Of a stretch of 40,347 nt of DNA, positions 1 through 8,470 are shown one piece after another. Each line of letters opens with the position of its first letter. The stretch's first letter is position 1. The position numbers were made by a program, and so were the translations under genes. The DNA is from Clostridia bacterium (lineage in GTDB: Bacteria > Bacillota > Clostridia > Christensenellales > UBA1242). The notes below the pieces were generated by a model, which worked only from the letters and a program-made list of their open reading frames with translations, did not search any database and was not told the DNA's origin. Location: contig JAFUPL010000015.1 in the NCBI GenBank assembly GCA_017481235.1, positions 1-40,347 of the forward strand, read 5' to 3'.

Positions 1-30
1 AAAAAACAAAAAGAAATTAAGGAGAAACTA

Positions 31-648
31 ATGAATCACGAATTACTAGAAAACAACAAAGTGTATTTACAAGGAGAGATTATAGACGAACCCGTATATA
101 GTCACGAAGTATTAAATGAAGGATTTTATACTTTAAATCTTTCCATTCCACGCCTTAGTGGGCAAAACGATATTATCCCAGTTACAATTAGTGAAAGGTT
201 GCTAAAAAATGCCAATCTTAATGTTGGAGATACAATTGCTTTAAAAGGTCAATTTAGAAGTTATAATAGACTAGAAGAAAATAGAAGTAAACTAGTACTA
301 ACTGTATTTGTGCGAGAACTGTGCGACGTGGACGAAAATTCAAATCCAAACATTATTGAAATATATGGATATATTTGCAAGTCACCAATATATCGAACAA
401 CACCTTTTAATAGGGAAATAACAGATGTGTTGATGGCGGTTAATCGCTCGTATAACAAATCAGACTATATTCCTTGTATTACGTGGGGCAGAAATGCACG
501 CTTTGTAGGAGAATTGCCAGTGGGAACAAAACTTGAGATGGTTGGACGAATTCAGTCGCGCGAATATGTTAAAAAACTTGAGGGAATGGACCCAATAAAT
601 AAAGTTGCTTATGAAATTTCTGTTTCAAAAGTTACGCAATGTGAATAA
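31..648 (+). CDS. Tandem OB-fold single-stranded DNA-binding-like protein
   Basis: The 205-residue protein reads as two OB-fold domains, about residues 8-95 and 104-203. The second resembles bacterial SSB: a basic, aromatic stretch near residues 114-140, then CITWG and a VGTKLEMVGRIQSREY-type strand. A role in binding single-stranded DNA is inferred from this. The acidic C-terminal tip (DDIPF-like) that recruits partners in housekeeping SSB is absent; the protein ends in KVTQCE. It is therefore more likely an accessory SSB than the main replication protein. The start follows a good AAGGAG site. It is followed by a promoter rather than a clear terminator. It could also be a primosomal PriB-like protein. 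Family assignment is moderate, fine function unknown. Confidence 0.65.
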   Translation: MNHELLENNKVYLQGEIIDEPVYSHEVLNEGFYTLNLSIPRLSGQNDIIPVTISERLLKNANLNVGDTIALKGQFRSYNRLEENRSKLVLTVFVRELCDVDENSNPNIIEIYGYICKSPIYRTTPFNREITDVLMAVNRSYNKSDYIPCITWGRNARFVGELPVGTKLEMVGRIQSREYVKKLEGMDPINKVAYEISVSKVTQCE

Positions 649-653
649 ATTGT

Positions 654-683
654 TTGACAAATAAAGATTAAATGTTCTATAAT
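654..683 (+). promoter_or_regulatory. Sigma-A-like promoter with inverted repeat over the -10
   Basis: TTGACA (654-659) and TATAAT (678-683) are separated by 18 bases. The -10 box overlaps the left arm of a perfect 9-bp inverted repeat, AAATGTTCT (670-678) and AGAACATTT (698-706). No ORF starts directly downstream, and the next promoter at 771 shares the block ATGTTCTATAAT. The repeat may be an operator. Confidence 0.6.
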
Positions 684-770
684 AGTTTTGTTTGATTAGA
701 ACATTTGTCTTAAAAATGTCGAATTTTGTCAACATAAAATACTAAACGAATAAAAAAATGGCACTGGTTC

Positions 771-800
771 TTGACTTTGTTTTATAGTATGTTCTATAAT
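771..800 (+). promoter_or_regulatory. Sigma-A-like promoter of the 824 gene
   Basis: TTGACT (771-776) and TATAAT (795-800) with an 18-base spacer lie just upstream of the gene at 824, giving a short leader with a GGGAGGGG ribosome binding site. The 12 bases ATGTTCTATAAT at 789-800 are identical to 672-683 in the preceding promoter. Confidence 0.65.
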
Positions 801-823
801 CTCGTCAAACAAAGGGAGGGGTA

Positions 824-1294
824 ATGTTGGTTATAAATGATGCCAAAGTATTGATTTCGGCATATAGATTTATTGAAAAAAATTGCGATTTGATGGACGA
901 ATTTGTGTATAGACATGCAATCAATTTTGGTCCATCACCAGAGTATTGTTCAACTTATGACGTTACAAATAATATTATCAATCTAATCGAACGTAAAAAT
1001 AGACTTATAAATTTAAAGTTAATTATTGAAGAGTTGGTAGATAGTTTGGAAAAGCAAGATAAATTAATTATTTTGTCCAAAATGAGATACAATTTGTCGG
1101 TTAAATCATTTTGCGAAATGTTTAATATGCCATCTGTGCGCACTGCTTTTAGACGAATTCAAACATCTTTAGAACATTTTTTAATTAAAGCAAATAATTC
1201 GCCTTACAAAGAAAAACTTGAATATCTTTTAGATAACGAAAGTTTTATTGTAGCATTGCGACAAGAACAATTTAAAAAAGAAGTTTGCGTTTAA
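824..1294 (+). CDS. Unknown protein, possible sigma-70-like/HTH regulator
   Basis: This 156-residue protein is not confidently recognised. Residues about 72-120 are helical and carry a pattern reminiscent of sigma region 4 or of phage late-transcription regulators: a LIILSKMRYN helix, then a possible helix-turn-helix around SVKSFCEMFNMPSVRTAFRRI. The N-terminal half is helical and acidic with no clear motif. There is no signal peptide or membrane segment. It has its own promoter and an intrinsic terminator that begins within its last codons. A transcription role is inferred only from the weak HTH likeness; it may equally be an uncharacterised small cytoplasmic protein. Confidence 0.45.
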   Translation: MLVINDAKVLISAYRFIEKNCDLMDEFVYRHAINFGPSPEYCSTYDVTNNIINLIERKNRLINLKLIIEELVDSLEKQDKLIILSKMRYNLSVKSFCEMFNMPSVRTAFRRIQTSLEHFLIKANNSPYKEKLEYLLDNESFIVALRQEQFKKEVCV

Positions 1295-1311
1295 CCGCAA
1301 ACTTTTTTTTT
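1281..1311 (+). terminator. Intrinsic terminator, probably bidirectional
   Basis: A 9-bp perfect stem, AAGTTTGCG (1281-1289) with CGCAAACTT (1296-1304), has a six-base loop and is followed by a T run to 1311. It overlaps the stop codon of the 824 gene. The other strand also ends in a T-rich stretch, so it can serve the convergent HTH gene. Confidence 0.85.
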
Positions 1312-1314
1312 GTA

Positions 1315-1731
1315 TTATTCTATTTCCAACAACTCATCAATATTACAATTTAAATAATTTGCAATAGCTATTATTTTTGAAAGTGTTGGTTTTGTACCAG
1401 TCGACCATCTTGAAAAATTTGTTCTTGAAATTCCTAAATCCTTACAAAGTTTTGTTTGAGAAGTAGAAAGCATCATTTTTTTTAAGTTAGCATAAAACTT
1501 TGATTGAGTTAATGAATATTTTTTAAATTTGTTAATATCAACCCTATTAAGAATATAATCAATAGATGTATTTAAAAAATTTGCAATCTTAATCATAGAT
1601 ATTAAAGAAGGGGCATTATGTTTAAAAATATAAAAAGTATTTTTTGCTATAATACCATTATCTTCTAAATCTTTTATAGTTTTTCCACTTTCATTAAGTG
1701 TGTCTAAAATCAACTCATAATAATTCGACAT
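1315..1731 (-). CDS. Tandem XRE-family HTH transcriptional regulator
   Basis: This 138-residue protein carries two XRE/Cro-like helix-turn-helix units, roughly residues 5-65 and 76-136. The second is the clearer: TKLCKDLGISRTNFSRWSTG followed by TLSKIIAIANYLNCNIDELL, the standard XRE layout. The first half has the same layout but is degenerate in the recognition helix. It is expected to bind DNA as a repressor. It is divergent from the 1861 gene and shares a 129-bp intergenic region holding two TTAGATAA direct repeats (near 1758 and 1797) that could be its operators. Its target is not known. Confidence 0.75.
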   Translation of the reverse strand: MSNYYELILDTLNESGKTIKDLEDNGIIAKNTFYIFKHNAPSLISMIKIANFLNTSIDYILNRVDINKFKKYSLTQSKFYANLKKMMLSTSQTKLCKDLGISRTNFSRWSTGTKPTLSKIIAIANYLNCNIDELLEIE

Positions 1732-1790
1732 AATTCGACCTTAAAACTCATTTTTATTAGATAATTTTATAAAAAATAGTGCTCAGTTTG

Positions 1791-1820
1791 TTGATTTTAG
1801 ATAACTTGGTGCAGTATAAT
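1791..1820 (+). promoter_or_regulatory. Promoter of the 1861 gene
   Basis: TTGATT (1791-1796) and TATAAT (1815-1820) with an 18-base spacer. A TTAGATAA copy lies in the spacer and another about 40 bases upstream, so the divergent XRE protein may control this promoter. Confidence 0.55.
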
Positions 1821-1860
1821 ATATGCAATGCTAAACGCAGGATAAAAGGAAAAATATATT

Positions 1861-2262
1861 ATGAGAAACGAATTAGAAAAAGACAAAGAAAAACTGGTTA
1901 GATATTTATATCCAACTAAAGAGATTAGTGGATTGATGTGTAACGATATTTATCAAGAACTTTTGGAGATTATTCCACTAGAATGTTGTATATGTGAAGA
2001 CAATATTAAGGATAATGTTAGAACAAGGAATTTAGTGTTTGTGCGCGGAGCAATTAAAGGATTTGTTTTAGGAAATATTGAATATCAAAAGATATTGTTT
2101 GAATATTATCATCATGATAATCTTGAATGGATAGTAAGGGATATATTGATAGGATTTGTATTATATATTAGCACAATAAGTGAAAAATTTAAAGAGATAG
2201 ACATACTAAAAGACAAACAATCCATACTTTATGGTGAAACATTTATTTTAGATTTAATGTAA
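1861..2262 (+). CDS. Hypothetical protein, 133 residues
   Basis: I do not recognise this protein. It is mixed-charge, predicted mostly helical, with Cys residues near position 26 and a CCICED cluster near residues 41-46, and one hydrophobic helix around residues 99-110 (ILIGFVLYIS) too short to be a secure membrane segment. The ribosome binding site is weak (AAAGGAAAAATATATT). It stands alone with its own promoter, divergent from a tandem HTH regulator, an arrangement typical of a small regulator-target pair. No function is proposed. Confidence 0.6.
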   Translation: MRNELEKDKEKLVRYLYPTKEISGLMCNDIYQELLEIIPLECCICEDNIKDNVRTRNLVFVRGAIKGFVLGNIEYQKILFEYYHHDNLEWIVRDILIGFVLYISTISEKFKEIDILKDKQSILYGETFILDLM

Positions 2263-2356
2263 GGAGGAGTAAGTTAATCGTAACTATTGCCTTGAAATTT
2301 TTTGCTGGTTAATACATATAATATTTTATTAAATTTTATAAAGCATATAAAAATAG

Positions 2357-2385
2357 TTGTGTTTTTGTTAAATTTTTGTTACAAT
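2357..2385 (+). promoter_or_regulatory. Likely promoter of pflB
   Basis: TTGTGT (2357-2362) and TACAAT (2380-2385) with a 17-base spacer lie about 100 bases before pflB. The leader carries no clear terminator hairpin. No convincing Rex or FNR palindrome was seen. Confidence 0.45.
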
Positions 2386-2486
2386 TTTTATCCGTGATAA
2401 GAAATTTGGATTAATTTGATTATTGCGGGTGATACTAAGTATAAAAACTATAAATTTGTAAAAAATGCAAAAGAAAGAGAGGTAAT

Positions 2487-4739
2487 ATGGAAGAAAAGTT
2501 ATTTGAAAATGTTTGGAGAAATTTTAAAGGCAATAATTGGAAAAACGAAATAAATGTTTCGGACTTTATTATTTCCAATTTTAACGAATATACTGGAGAT
2601 GATACATTTTTGTCTAATCCTTCTAATAAAACCAAAGCGGTTTGGTCAAAATGCGAACAATTGCTAGAAGAAGAAAATAAAAGAGGTGGTTGTCTTGACG
2701 TTGAAACAGGTATATTAAGTGGGATTACTGCCTTTGCTCCAGGATATATTGATAAGGAAAATGAAGTTATAGTAGGACTTCAAACTGACGCTCCACTTAA
2801 ACGAATTGTTAATATGTATGGCGGAACAAAAGTTGCCATGAAAGCATTGGAAGCGCATGGATATAAGATTAATGACGAAGTGTATAAATATTTTACAACA
2901 TATCGCAAAACTCATAACGACGGCGTTTTCCACGCCTATACTCCAGCAATACGAAGGGCGCGAAGTAATGGTTTGCTTACAGGTCTTCCAGATGGTTATG
3001 GTAGAGGTCGTATCATAGGTGATTATCGTAGAATAGCGCTATATGGAATTGATAGATTAATTGAGTTTAAGAAAAATGACTTGAGAGGCGAGGAAATTGA
3101 CGGCAATAATATTGAGGAAAATATTAGACTTCGTGAAGAGATTAACGAGCAAATTAAAGCATTAGAAGCAATTAAAACAATGGCGTCAAGTTATGGTTTT
3201 GATATTTCCAGACCTGCCCAAAATGCACGTGAGGCAGTGCAATGGACATATTTTGGATATCTTGCTGGCGCTAAGGAAAACAATGGTGCAGCAACATCAA
3301 TTGGTAGAAATGCCACTTTCTTTGATGTGTATATTGAAAGAGACATTGCTGAAGGAACATTGACCGAAAGTGAAGCACAAGAACTTATTGACCAATATGT
3401 TATCAAACTTCGTCTTATCCGTCACCTTAGAACTCCTGATTATGACGAATTATTTGCGGGCGACCCTACTTGGGTTACTGAAACTATTGCTGGCATGCTT
3501 GATGCGGATAAGAGTTTAACAACCAAAACTTCATTTAGATTACTTCATACACTTATTAATCTAAATCCAAGTGCCGAACCTAATTTAACAGTTCTTTGGG
3601 CAAAAGGTCTTCCTGAAAACTTTAAAAAGTATTGTGCAAAAATTTCGATTAAAACCGATTCAATCCAATATGAGGGTGACGACACAATGCGTCCATTGTA
3701 TGGCAACGATTATGCAATTGCGTGTTGTGTTTCTGCTATGAAACAAGGCAAACAAATGCAATTTTTTGGTGCGCGTTGTAATCTTGCAAAATCTTTGTTA
3801 TATGCTATCAATGGTGGTTATGACGAAAAAACTGGCAAAATGGTAGTAGATGGACTTGAAAAGAATACTGAAAATGTATTAACATATGAAAGGGTAAGAC
3901 GTCAATATAGCGAAATGTTAAAGCGTATTGCAAAAATATATGTTGATGCAAACAATATTATCCATTTTATGCACGATAAGTATGCATACGAAGCAAGTCA
4001 AATGGCACTTCATGATACTGTGGTTGAAAGATTGATGGCGTTTGGTGTTGCTGGATTTTCATCTGCTGTGGACTCATTGTCTGCTATAAAGTATGCTAAG
4101 GTTAAACCTATTAGAAATGACCAAGGCATTGCTATTGATTTTGAAATAGAAGGTGATTTCCCTAAATTTGGAAATGATGACGACCGTGTGGATAGTTTGG
4201 CAACCGAACTTGTGCAAGAATTTTTTGACGACATTAAGGTTCATAAACTATATCGCAACGCAAAACCTACACTTTCGCTATTAACTATTACATCAAATGT
4301 TATGTATGGTCAAAAAACTGGTGCAACTCCAGATGGAAGAAAGTCGGGCGAAGCGTTTGCTCCTGGTGCAAATCCAATGCATGGAAGAGATTGTACGGGC
4401 GCACTTAATTCACTTAATAGTGTTGCAAAAATTAAGTTTGCAAATTGTTGCCAAGACGGGGTATCTAATACTTTCTCAATTGTTCCAAACGCATTGGGCA
4501 ATAACGAAAATGAGCAAATTGAAAACCTTGTGTCAATTCTTGATGGGTATTTTATTCAAGGCGCACAACATATAAATGTAAATGTATTAAATCGTGACTT
4601 GCTAGTAGATGCTATGAATAATCCTTGGAAATATCCAAATCTTACAATTCGTGTATCTGGTTATGCGGTTAACTTTAATAAATTAGATCGCGCACATCAA
4701 GAAGAAGTTATAGCACGTACATTCCACGAAAAGAGATAA
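2487..4739 (+). CDS. pflB: Formate C-acetyltransferase (pyruvate formate-lyase)
   Basis: This 750-residue glycyl-radical enzyme splits pyruvate plus CoA into acetyl-CoA and formate during anaerobic glucose metabolism in the cytoplasm. The adjacent catalytic cysteines are at C413-C414 in [12 protein letters not shown], and the radical-bearing glycine is G725 in RVSGYAV near the C terminus. Length and motif spacing match the true PflB subgroup rather than glycerol dehydratase-like relatives. The start follows an AGAGAGG site. pflA, which installs the radical, lies 117 bp downstream on the same strand. The enzyme is oxygen-sensitive, so this points to an anaerobic fermenter. Identification is firm. 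Confidence 0.97.
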   Translation: MEEKLFENVWRNFKGNNWKNEINVSDFIISNFNEYTGDDTFLSNPSNKTKAVWSKCEQLLEEENKRGGCLDVETGILSGITAFAPGYIDKENEVIVGLQTDAPLKRIVNMYGGTKVAMKALEAHGYKINDEVYKYFTTYRKTHNDGVFHAYTPAIRRARSNGLLTGLPDGYGRGRIIGDYRRIALYGIDRLIEFKKNDLRGEEIDGNNIEENIRLREEINEQIKALEAIKTMASSYGFDISRPAQNAREAVQWTYFGYLAGAKENNGAATSIGRNATFFDVYIERDIAEGTLTESEAQELIDQYVIKLRLIRHLRTPDYDELFAGDPTWVTETIAGMLDADKSLTTKTSFRLLHTLINLNPSAEPNLTVLWAKGLPENFKKYCAKISIKTDSIQYEGDDTMRPLYGNDYAIACCVSAMKQGKQMQFFGARCNLAKSLLYAINGGYDEKTGKMVVDGLEKNTENVLTYERVRRQYSEMLKRIAKIYVDANNIIHFMHDKYAYEASQMALHDTVVERLMAFGVAGFSSAVDSLSAIKYAKVKPIRNDQGIAIDFEIEGDFPKFGNDDDRVDSLATELVQEFFDDIKVHKLYRNAKPTLSLLTITSNVMYGQKTGATPDGRKSGEAFAPGANPMHGRDCTGALNSLNSVAKIKFANCCQDGVSNTFSIVPNALGNNENEQIENLVSILDGYFIQGAQHINVNVLNRDLLVDAMNNPWKYPNLTIRVSGYAVNFNKLDRAHQEEVIARTFHEKR

Positions 4740-4800
4740 ATCCGCAAACAAGTTTGCGCAGTGAAAAATGATGAATGAAGAGTGAAAAGTTTGAGGTTGA
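4740..4800 (+). repeat. Dispersed intergenic repeat, copy 1
   Basis: The stretch holds a perfect hairpin, CGCAAAC (4743-4749) with GTTTGCG (4752-4758), and then the purine-rich block with GATGAATGAAGAGTGAAAAG. The same purine-rich block recurs after other genes at about 16735, 26418, 32875 and 37566, always in this orientation. It is not a coding sequence. Confidence 0.55.
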
Positions 4801-4856
4801 ATTATATATTTATAATTTTGCCTCAATATTTTCATTTTTAACATTAAAAGGAATTT

Positions 4857-5558
4857 ATGACGGGTAAAATTACAGATTTGGAAACAATGGGTTCTGCTGA
4901 TGGACCAGGAATAAGATTAGTTTTGTTCTTGTCTGGATGCAAATTAAGATGTTTGTATTGTCATAACCCAGAAACATGGAACAAGCATGCATTTAGACGT
5001 GAAATATCTAGTGAAGAAGTTCTAAAGTTGTACAACAAGTACAAAGTATATTACGGTGAAAAGGGTGGAGTCACTTTTAGTGGTGGCGAACCTTTAATGC
5101 AAAGCAAATTTGTGTTACAAACAATTAAATTGCTACATCAACACAACATTCACACCGCCATTGACACGTCTGGAGTTGGGGAAGATTATGACGAGGTTTT
5201 AAAACTTGTAGACCTTGTTATATTAGATGTAAAAGCGGTGGATAGTGATGAATATAAATCAATTACTGGAAGAGATATCAAAGATTTCAATACATTTTTA
5301 ACAAAGTGTCAAAATCTAAACAAAAAATTATGGTTAAGGCAAGTTATAGTGCCTGGGATTAATGATGACGAGCAACATGTTTTAAAATTTAAACAATTTG
5401 CTAGAGGTTTGTCAAATGTTGAAAGAGTGGAATTATTGCCTTATCATAATATGGGAATAAGTAAATATAATGAGTTGGGTATTAAATATCGACTTGAAAG
5501 TACTCCTAATATGGATAAGGACAAATGTAAACAACTGGAACAACTATTAAACAATTAA
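4857..5558 (+). CDS. pflA: Pyruvate formate-lyase-activating enzyme
   Basis: This 233-residue radical SAM enzyme uses S-adenosylmethionine and a 4Fe-4S cluster to form the glycyl radical on PflB. The cluster motif CxxxCxxC is at C28-C32-C35 (SGCKLRCLYC), followed by the typical HNPETW. GGVTFSGGEPL around residue 70 is the SAM-binding glycine-rich strand. It lacks the extra ferredoxin insert of other glycyl-radical activases, which fits PflA. The start is preceded by AAAAGGAATTT. It follows pflB and ends in a strong terminator at 5601. Confidence 0.96.
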   Translation: MTGKITDLETMGSADGPGIRLVLFLSGCKLRCLYCHNPETWNKHAFRREISSEEVLKLYNKYKVYYGEKGGVTFSGGEPLMQSKFVLQTIKLLHQHNIHTAIDTSGVGEDYDEVLKLVDLVILDVKAVDSDEYKSITGRDIKDFNTFLTKCQNLNKKLWLRQVIVPGINDDEQHVLKFKQFARGLSNVERVELLPYHNMGISKYNELGIKYRLESTPNMDKDKCKQLEQLLNN

Positions 5559-5600
5559 AATATTTTAATTAGTAGTGCATTACTAATATTAAAGTATAAA

Positions 5601-5637
5601 AATCAACTTAAACTTTAATGTTTGAGTTGATTTTTTT
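5601..5637 (+). terminator. Intrinsic terminator, bidirectional
   Basis: A 13-bp stem (one G-U), AATCAACTTAAAC (5601-5613) with GTTTGAGTTGATT (5620-5632), is followed by T7. It lies between the convergent pflA and TetR genes and has T-rich ends on both strands. Confidence 0.85.
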
Positions 5638-5659
5638 AGTGGATTAAAATATAAAACTT

Positions 5660-6226
5660 TTATTTAATATTATTAATAATAGGTTCTTTTCTATCGGTAT
5701 ATTCACGATATATTATTTCAGCCATTTTTTGTGGACTTTCTTTACAATCACGTTCTAACCAAAGTTCACACATTGCTTTTATACCCGCTCCAAAAAAATT
5801 TGCGCGATAAAATAATTCAATATCGTCCACATATTTGCCAAGAATTTCAGCATCTTTTAAGTTGTCTAAAATTTGTGTTTTTGCATTTTTTTCAGCGAGC
5901 GTTGCATAAGGTATTTTTAAAAACGCTTTGTAAAAGATTTTATTTTCCTTAACAAAGGTAAACATGTCAATAAATGCTTGGTGGTCTTGCTTTAAACCAA
6001 AATTAAAAATTGATGCCATATTATGGGCAAATTTACCCTCTATTTTCATAATCAAATCATTAATATCGCTATAATGAGCATAAAAGGTACTTCGATTAAT
6101 ATGCGCTTCATTACATAGTTCACTAATGGATATTGTTTCATAGGCGTTAGTTTTAATCAAATTTAAAAATGCTTTTTCAATTTTTTCACTATTAGATTTG
6201 TATCGTTGGTTGTTTTTAATATTCAT
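5660..6226 (-). CDS. TetR/AcrR-family transcriptional regulator
   Basis: This 188-residue protein has an N-terminal TetR DNA-binding domain, about residues 10-58, with a clear helix-turn-helix (ISISELCNEAHINRSTFYAHY). The C-terminal 125 residues form a divergent helical ligand or dimer domain of the type often seen in Firmicutes TetR proteins. It is expected to repress the divergent ABC transporter operon and itself, and to let go on binding a ligand. A perfect inverted repeat at 6253-6275 between the two transcription units is the likely operator. The start follows AAGGAAATATC. The ligand is unknown; antimicrobial peptides or lipid-like compounds are guesses from the transporter type. Confidence 0.88.
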   Translation of the reverse strand: MNIKNNQRYKSNSEKIEKAFLNLIKTNAYETISISELCNEAHINRSTFYAHYSDINDLIMKIEGKFAHNMASIFNFGLKQDHQAFIDMFTFVKENKIFYKAFLKIPYATLAEKNAKTQILDNLKDAEILGKYVDDIELFYRANFFGAGIKAMCELWLERDCKESPQKMAEIIYREYTDRKEPIINNIK

Positions 6227-6252
6227 GATATTTCCTTATAAATTTATTATTT

Positions 6253-6275
6253 CAACAATCTTGGCATGATTGTTG
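6253..6275. promoter_or_regulatory. Likely TetR operator
   Basis: A perfect inverted repeat, CAACAATC (6253-6260) and GATTGTTG (6268-6275), with a 7-base centre lies between the TetR gene and the ABC operon. Size and symmetry suit a TetR-dimer site. It sits 20 bases before the -35 of the plus-strand promoter and inside the leader or promoter of the TetR gene. Confidence 0.6.
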
Positions 6276-6295
6276 TCATTTTTATTAAAATGAAA

Positions 6296-6324
6296 TTGTT
6301 AAATTTACTCAATTATAATATAAT
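6296..6324 (+). promoter_or_regulatory. Promoter of the small-protein/ABC operon
   Basis: TTGTTA (6296-6301) and TATAAT (6319-6324) with a 17-base spacer lie about 60 bases before the ATG at 6385. Confidence 0.6.
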
Positions 6325-6384
6325 CTTATTAATAAGTCAAGTGTTGGAATAATGTTTGACTTAAAAATAAGAAGGAGTAAAATT

Positions 6385-6711
6385 ATGAGCGAAAAGAAGG
6401 AAAATTTTTTTAAAAAGGCGTTTAAGGACATGGCAGAAAGTGCAAAAGCACAACACGAAGTAGATAAGGCAAACTTTAACGCGGTAAAAGCGGAAGCAAA
6501 AGCAAATTTTGAAGAGAACAGAGGTTCAAATACATTTAAAAAGGCAAAAGCGCAAGCAAAAAAATCTTGGGAAGATGCTAAATTAAGTCCTAAGCAAAGA
6601 AGTGAAAAAGTTCGTGCTGAGCAAGTAAAGCAAATTGAAGAGGCAAATGCTAGAATTGAGTCGGCAAATAAAAGATATAGTGTGGCAAAGGTAGAAAAAA
6701 AGAAAAAGTAA
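6385..6711 (+). CDS. Small Lys/Ala/Glu-rich coiled-coil protein
   Basis: I chose the ATG at 6385 because GAAGGAG stands at the right distance before it; an upstream ATG at 6352 has no such site. The 108-residue product is rich in Lys, Ala and Glu with no hydrophobic core segment, and is probably a long helix or coiled coil. There is no signal peptide, and many Lys pairs occur at the C terminus. It is the first gene of the unit, 15 bp before the first ABC ATPase, so it is likely co-expressed with the transporters. The role is unknown; a membrane-associated helper or nucleic-acid-binding function are both possible. Confidence 0.7.
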   Translation: MSEKKENFFKKAFKDMAESAKAQHEVDKANFNAVKAEAKANFEENRGSNTFKKAKAQAKKSWEDAKLSPKQRSEKVRAEQVKQIEEANARIESANKRYSVAKVEKKKK

Positions 6712-6726
6712 ATTTGGGAGTAAAAA

Positions 6727-7629
6727 ATGAACGCAATAGAAATTAGAGATTTAAAAAAGTCTTTTCGCGGTATGTATGCTTTAAATGGACTTAATATGAC
6801 TGTTCCAGTAGGTGCAATATATGGATTTATTGGCGAAAATGGAAGCGGAAAGTCTACAACGGAAAAACTTATTTGCGGACATCTTGCCTCTAATGGTGGA
6901 ACAATCAAATTATTTGGCAAAGACTATACTGACCCTGGTGTAAGAGTAAGGGTAGGTGCATTGATAGAAAATGCTGGTTGTTTTCCTAATTCTAGCATAT
7001 ATACCAATCTTATGATGCAAGCGCTTAATCTAGGTATTAAAAATCCTAACGAAGAAATACAAAGAGTGTTAAAGATTGTTAGAATGGAAGAACATGTTAA
7101 TCTAAAATTTAAGAAGTGTTCACTTGGAATGAAGCAAAGAATAGGTATAGCAATGGCACTGCTTGGTGACCCCGCACTTTTAATTTTAGATGAACCTATC
7201 AATGGTCTTGATACTGATGGAATGCGAATTATGCGAGAAATACTGGTGGACATTACTCAAAATTATAATTGTACAGTTTTAATATCTTCACACATTCTTG
7301 GCGAACTTGAAAAGATTGCTACGCATTATGGCATTATTCGTGAAGGCAAAATGGTTCAAGAACTTACCGCAAAGCAAATGGAAAGTAGGGCGCGTATTTT
7401 CACATCACTTAAAACAAAGAATATGGAACAATCGTTAAAAGTGTTAAAGCAAAAGTTTGATAATGTACGAATTGATGATGGATATATTCGTGTGTATGAT
7501 GTAAACGATACTGAAAGTATAGTGGAGTTTTTAATCCAAAATGGTCAAGAGTTAAGCGAGATTAAAAAAAATAAGATAGGACTTGAGGAGTACTATATTG
7601 AATTAATGAGTAAAAAGGAGGGTGAATAA
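6727..7629 (+). CDS. ABC transporter ATP-binding protein (copy 1)
   Basis: This 300-residue ATPase has Walker A GENGSGKS at residues 36-43, signature SLGMKQ at 132-137 and Walker B LLILDEP at 151-157, followed by NGLD. The LGMKQR signature and the C-terminal extension of about 80 residues resemble the BcrA/lantibiotic-immunity (LanF-like) group that exports peptide antibiotics. It probably works with the permease starting 1 base downstream. It is closely similar over its length to the ATPase at 8471, with motifs at the same residue numbers, so the pair arose by duplication. The substrate is not visible from sequence. Confidence 0.93.
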   Translation: MNAIEIRDLKKSFRGMYALNGLNMTVPVGAIYGFIGENGSGKSTTEKLICGHLASNGGTIKLFGKDYTDPGVRVRVGALIENAGCFPNSSIYTNLMMQALNLGIKNPNEEIQRVLKIVRMEEHVNLKFKKCSLGMKQRIGIAMALLGDPALLILDEPINGLDTDGMRIMREILVDITQNYNCTVLISSHILGELEKIATHYGIIREGKMVQELTAKQMESRARIFTSLKTKNMEQSLKVLKQKFDNVRIDDGYIRVYDVNDTESIVEFLIQNGQELSEIKKNKIGLEEYYIELMSKKEGE

Positions 7630-7630
7630 T

Positions 7631-8458
7631 ATGGCACAAACTAAAAATTTAAAATTTGAACAACCCAGTTTTGGTACACGTTTAAAAGGCATGCTAAGTG
7701 TTGACTTTTATCGACTATTTCACACCCCACTATTTTACATATTTATTGCCATATCAGCAATTATTCCAGCAATGATACTAGGCATGACTGGAATGGAAAA
7801 CGCGCAAGGTATAGTTGAACCATTATATACCAATACTTGGCAAGTAGTGGCGGCAGATAGTCCTTTATATATTGTTTCAAGTATTGCGCAATATGCAAAT
7901 ATGAATATGGTATTTATTTTTGGCGGAATAATGTTATCCATATTTATAGGACATGACTACAAAAGCGGATATGTTAAACAACTATTTACCACACACCCTA
8001 AAAAGCAAGACTATATGATGTCAAAAACTATTATTGGTGCATTTTCTATTGTGTGTATGTGTGTTTCGTACTTACTTGGAACAATTGTTGCAGGATTGCT
8101 TGTTGGTGCGTCATTCAAGGTTGCGTTTGGTTCGTTGCTTTGTGCTATTTTAGGTAAAATGATTATGGGGTTAGGTTGGGCCAGTTTGTATGTTTTTCTT
8201 AATATTATTTTCAGAAAATATTTTTGGATTTCTATTATTTCATGTTTCTTTTTTGGAACAGGAATTATAATTATTGGTGCTGGTGCAATCCTTGGAAATT
8301 CTCCAATTTTAAATATATTTTTGTATGGTTCATCGGTGTATGCATGTCTTTCAAGTAATATTTTGGCAATATTAACTTGTTTAGCGGTTTCGTTGGCATG
8401 GTCGGTTATTTATAATATGTTAGGAACACATATTTTAAATAAAACTGATGTGTATTAA
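7631..8458 (+). CDS. ABC transporter permease (copy 1)
   Basis: I chose the ATG at 7631, about nine bases after AAGGAGGG; a GTG at 7622 in the same frame is too close to that site. The 275-residue protein has six hydrophobic segments, the first near residues 35-55 after a soluble N terminus, in the ABC-2/lantibiotic-permease (MutE/BcrB-like) style, with an external loop after the first segment. It starts directly after the upstream ATPase stop and is followed 12 bp later by the second ATPase. It is a homologue of the permease at 9382 but more diverged than the ATPases. Confidence 0.88.
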   Translation: MAQTKNLKFEQPSFGTRLKGMLSVDFYRLFHTPLFYIFIAISAIIPAMILGMTGMENAQGIVEPLYTNTWQVVAADSPLYIVSSIAQYANMNMVFIFGGIMLSIFIGHDYKSGYVKQLFTTHPKKQDYMMSKTIIGAFSIVCMCVSYLLGTIVAGLLVGASFKVAFGSLLCAILGKMIMGLGWASLYVFLNIIFRKYFWISIISCFFFGTGIIIIGAGAILGNSPILNIFLYGSSVYACLSSNILAILTCLAVSLAWSVIYNMLGTHILNKTDVY

Positions 8459-8470
8459 AAGGAGATTGTA

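Noticed and set aside
2263..2486. Rex or FNR site before pflB
   Set aside because: TTGTTAAATTTTTGTTACAA looks like two direct half-sites, not a palindrome; in an AT-rich region this is not enough.
6352..6384. Upstream start of the small charged protein
   Set aside because: No ribosome binding site precedes 6352, while GAAGGAG stands correctly before 6385.
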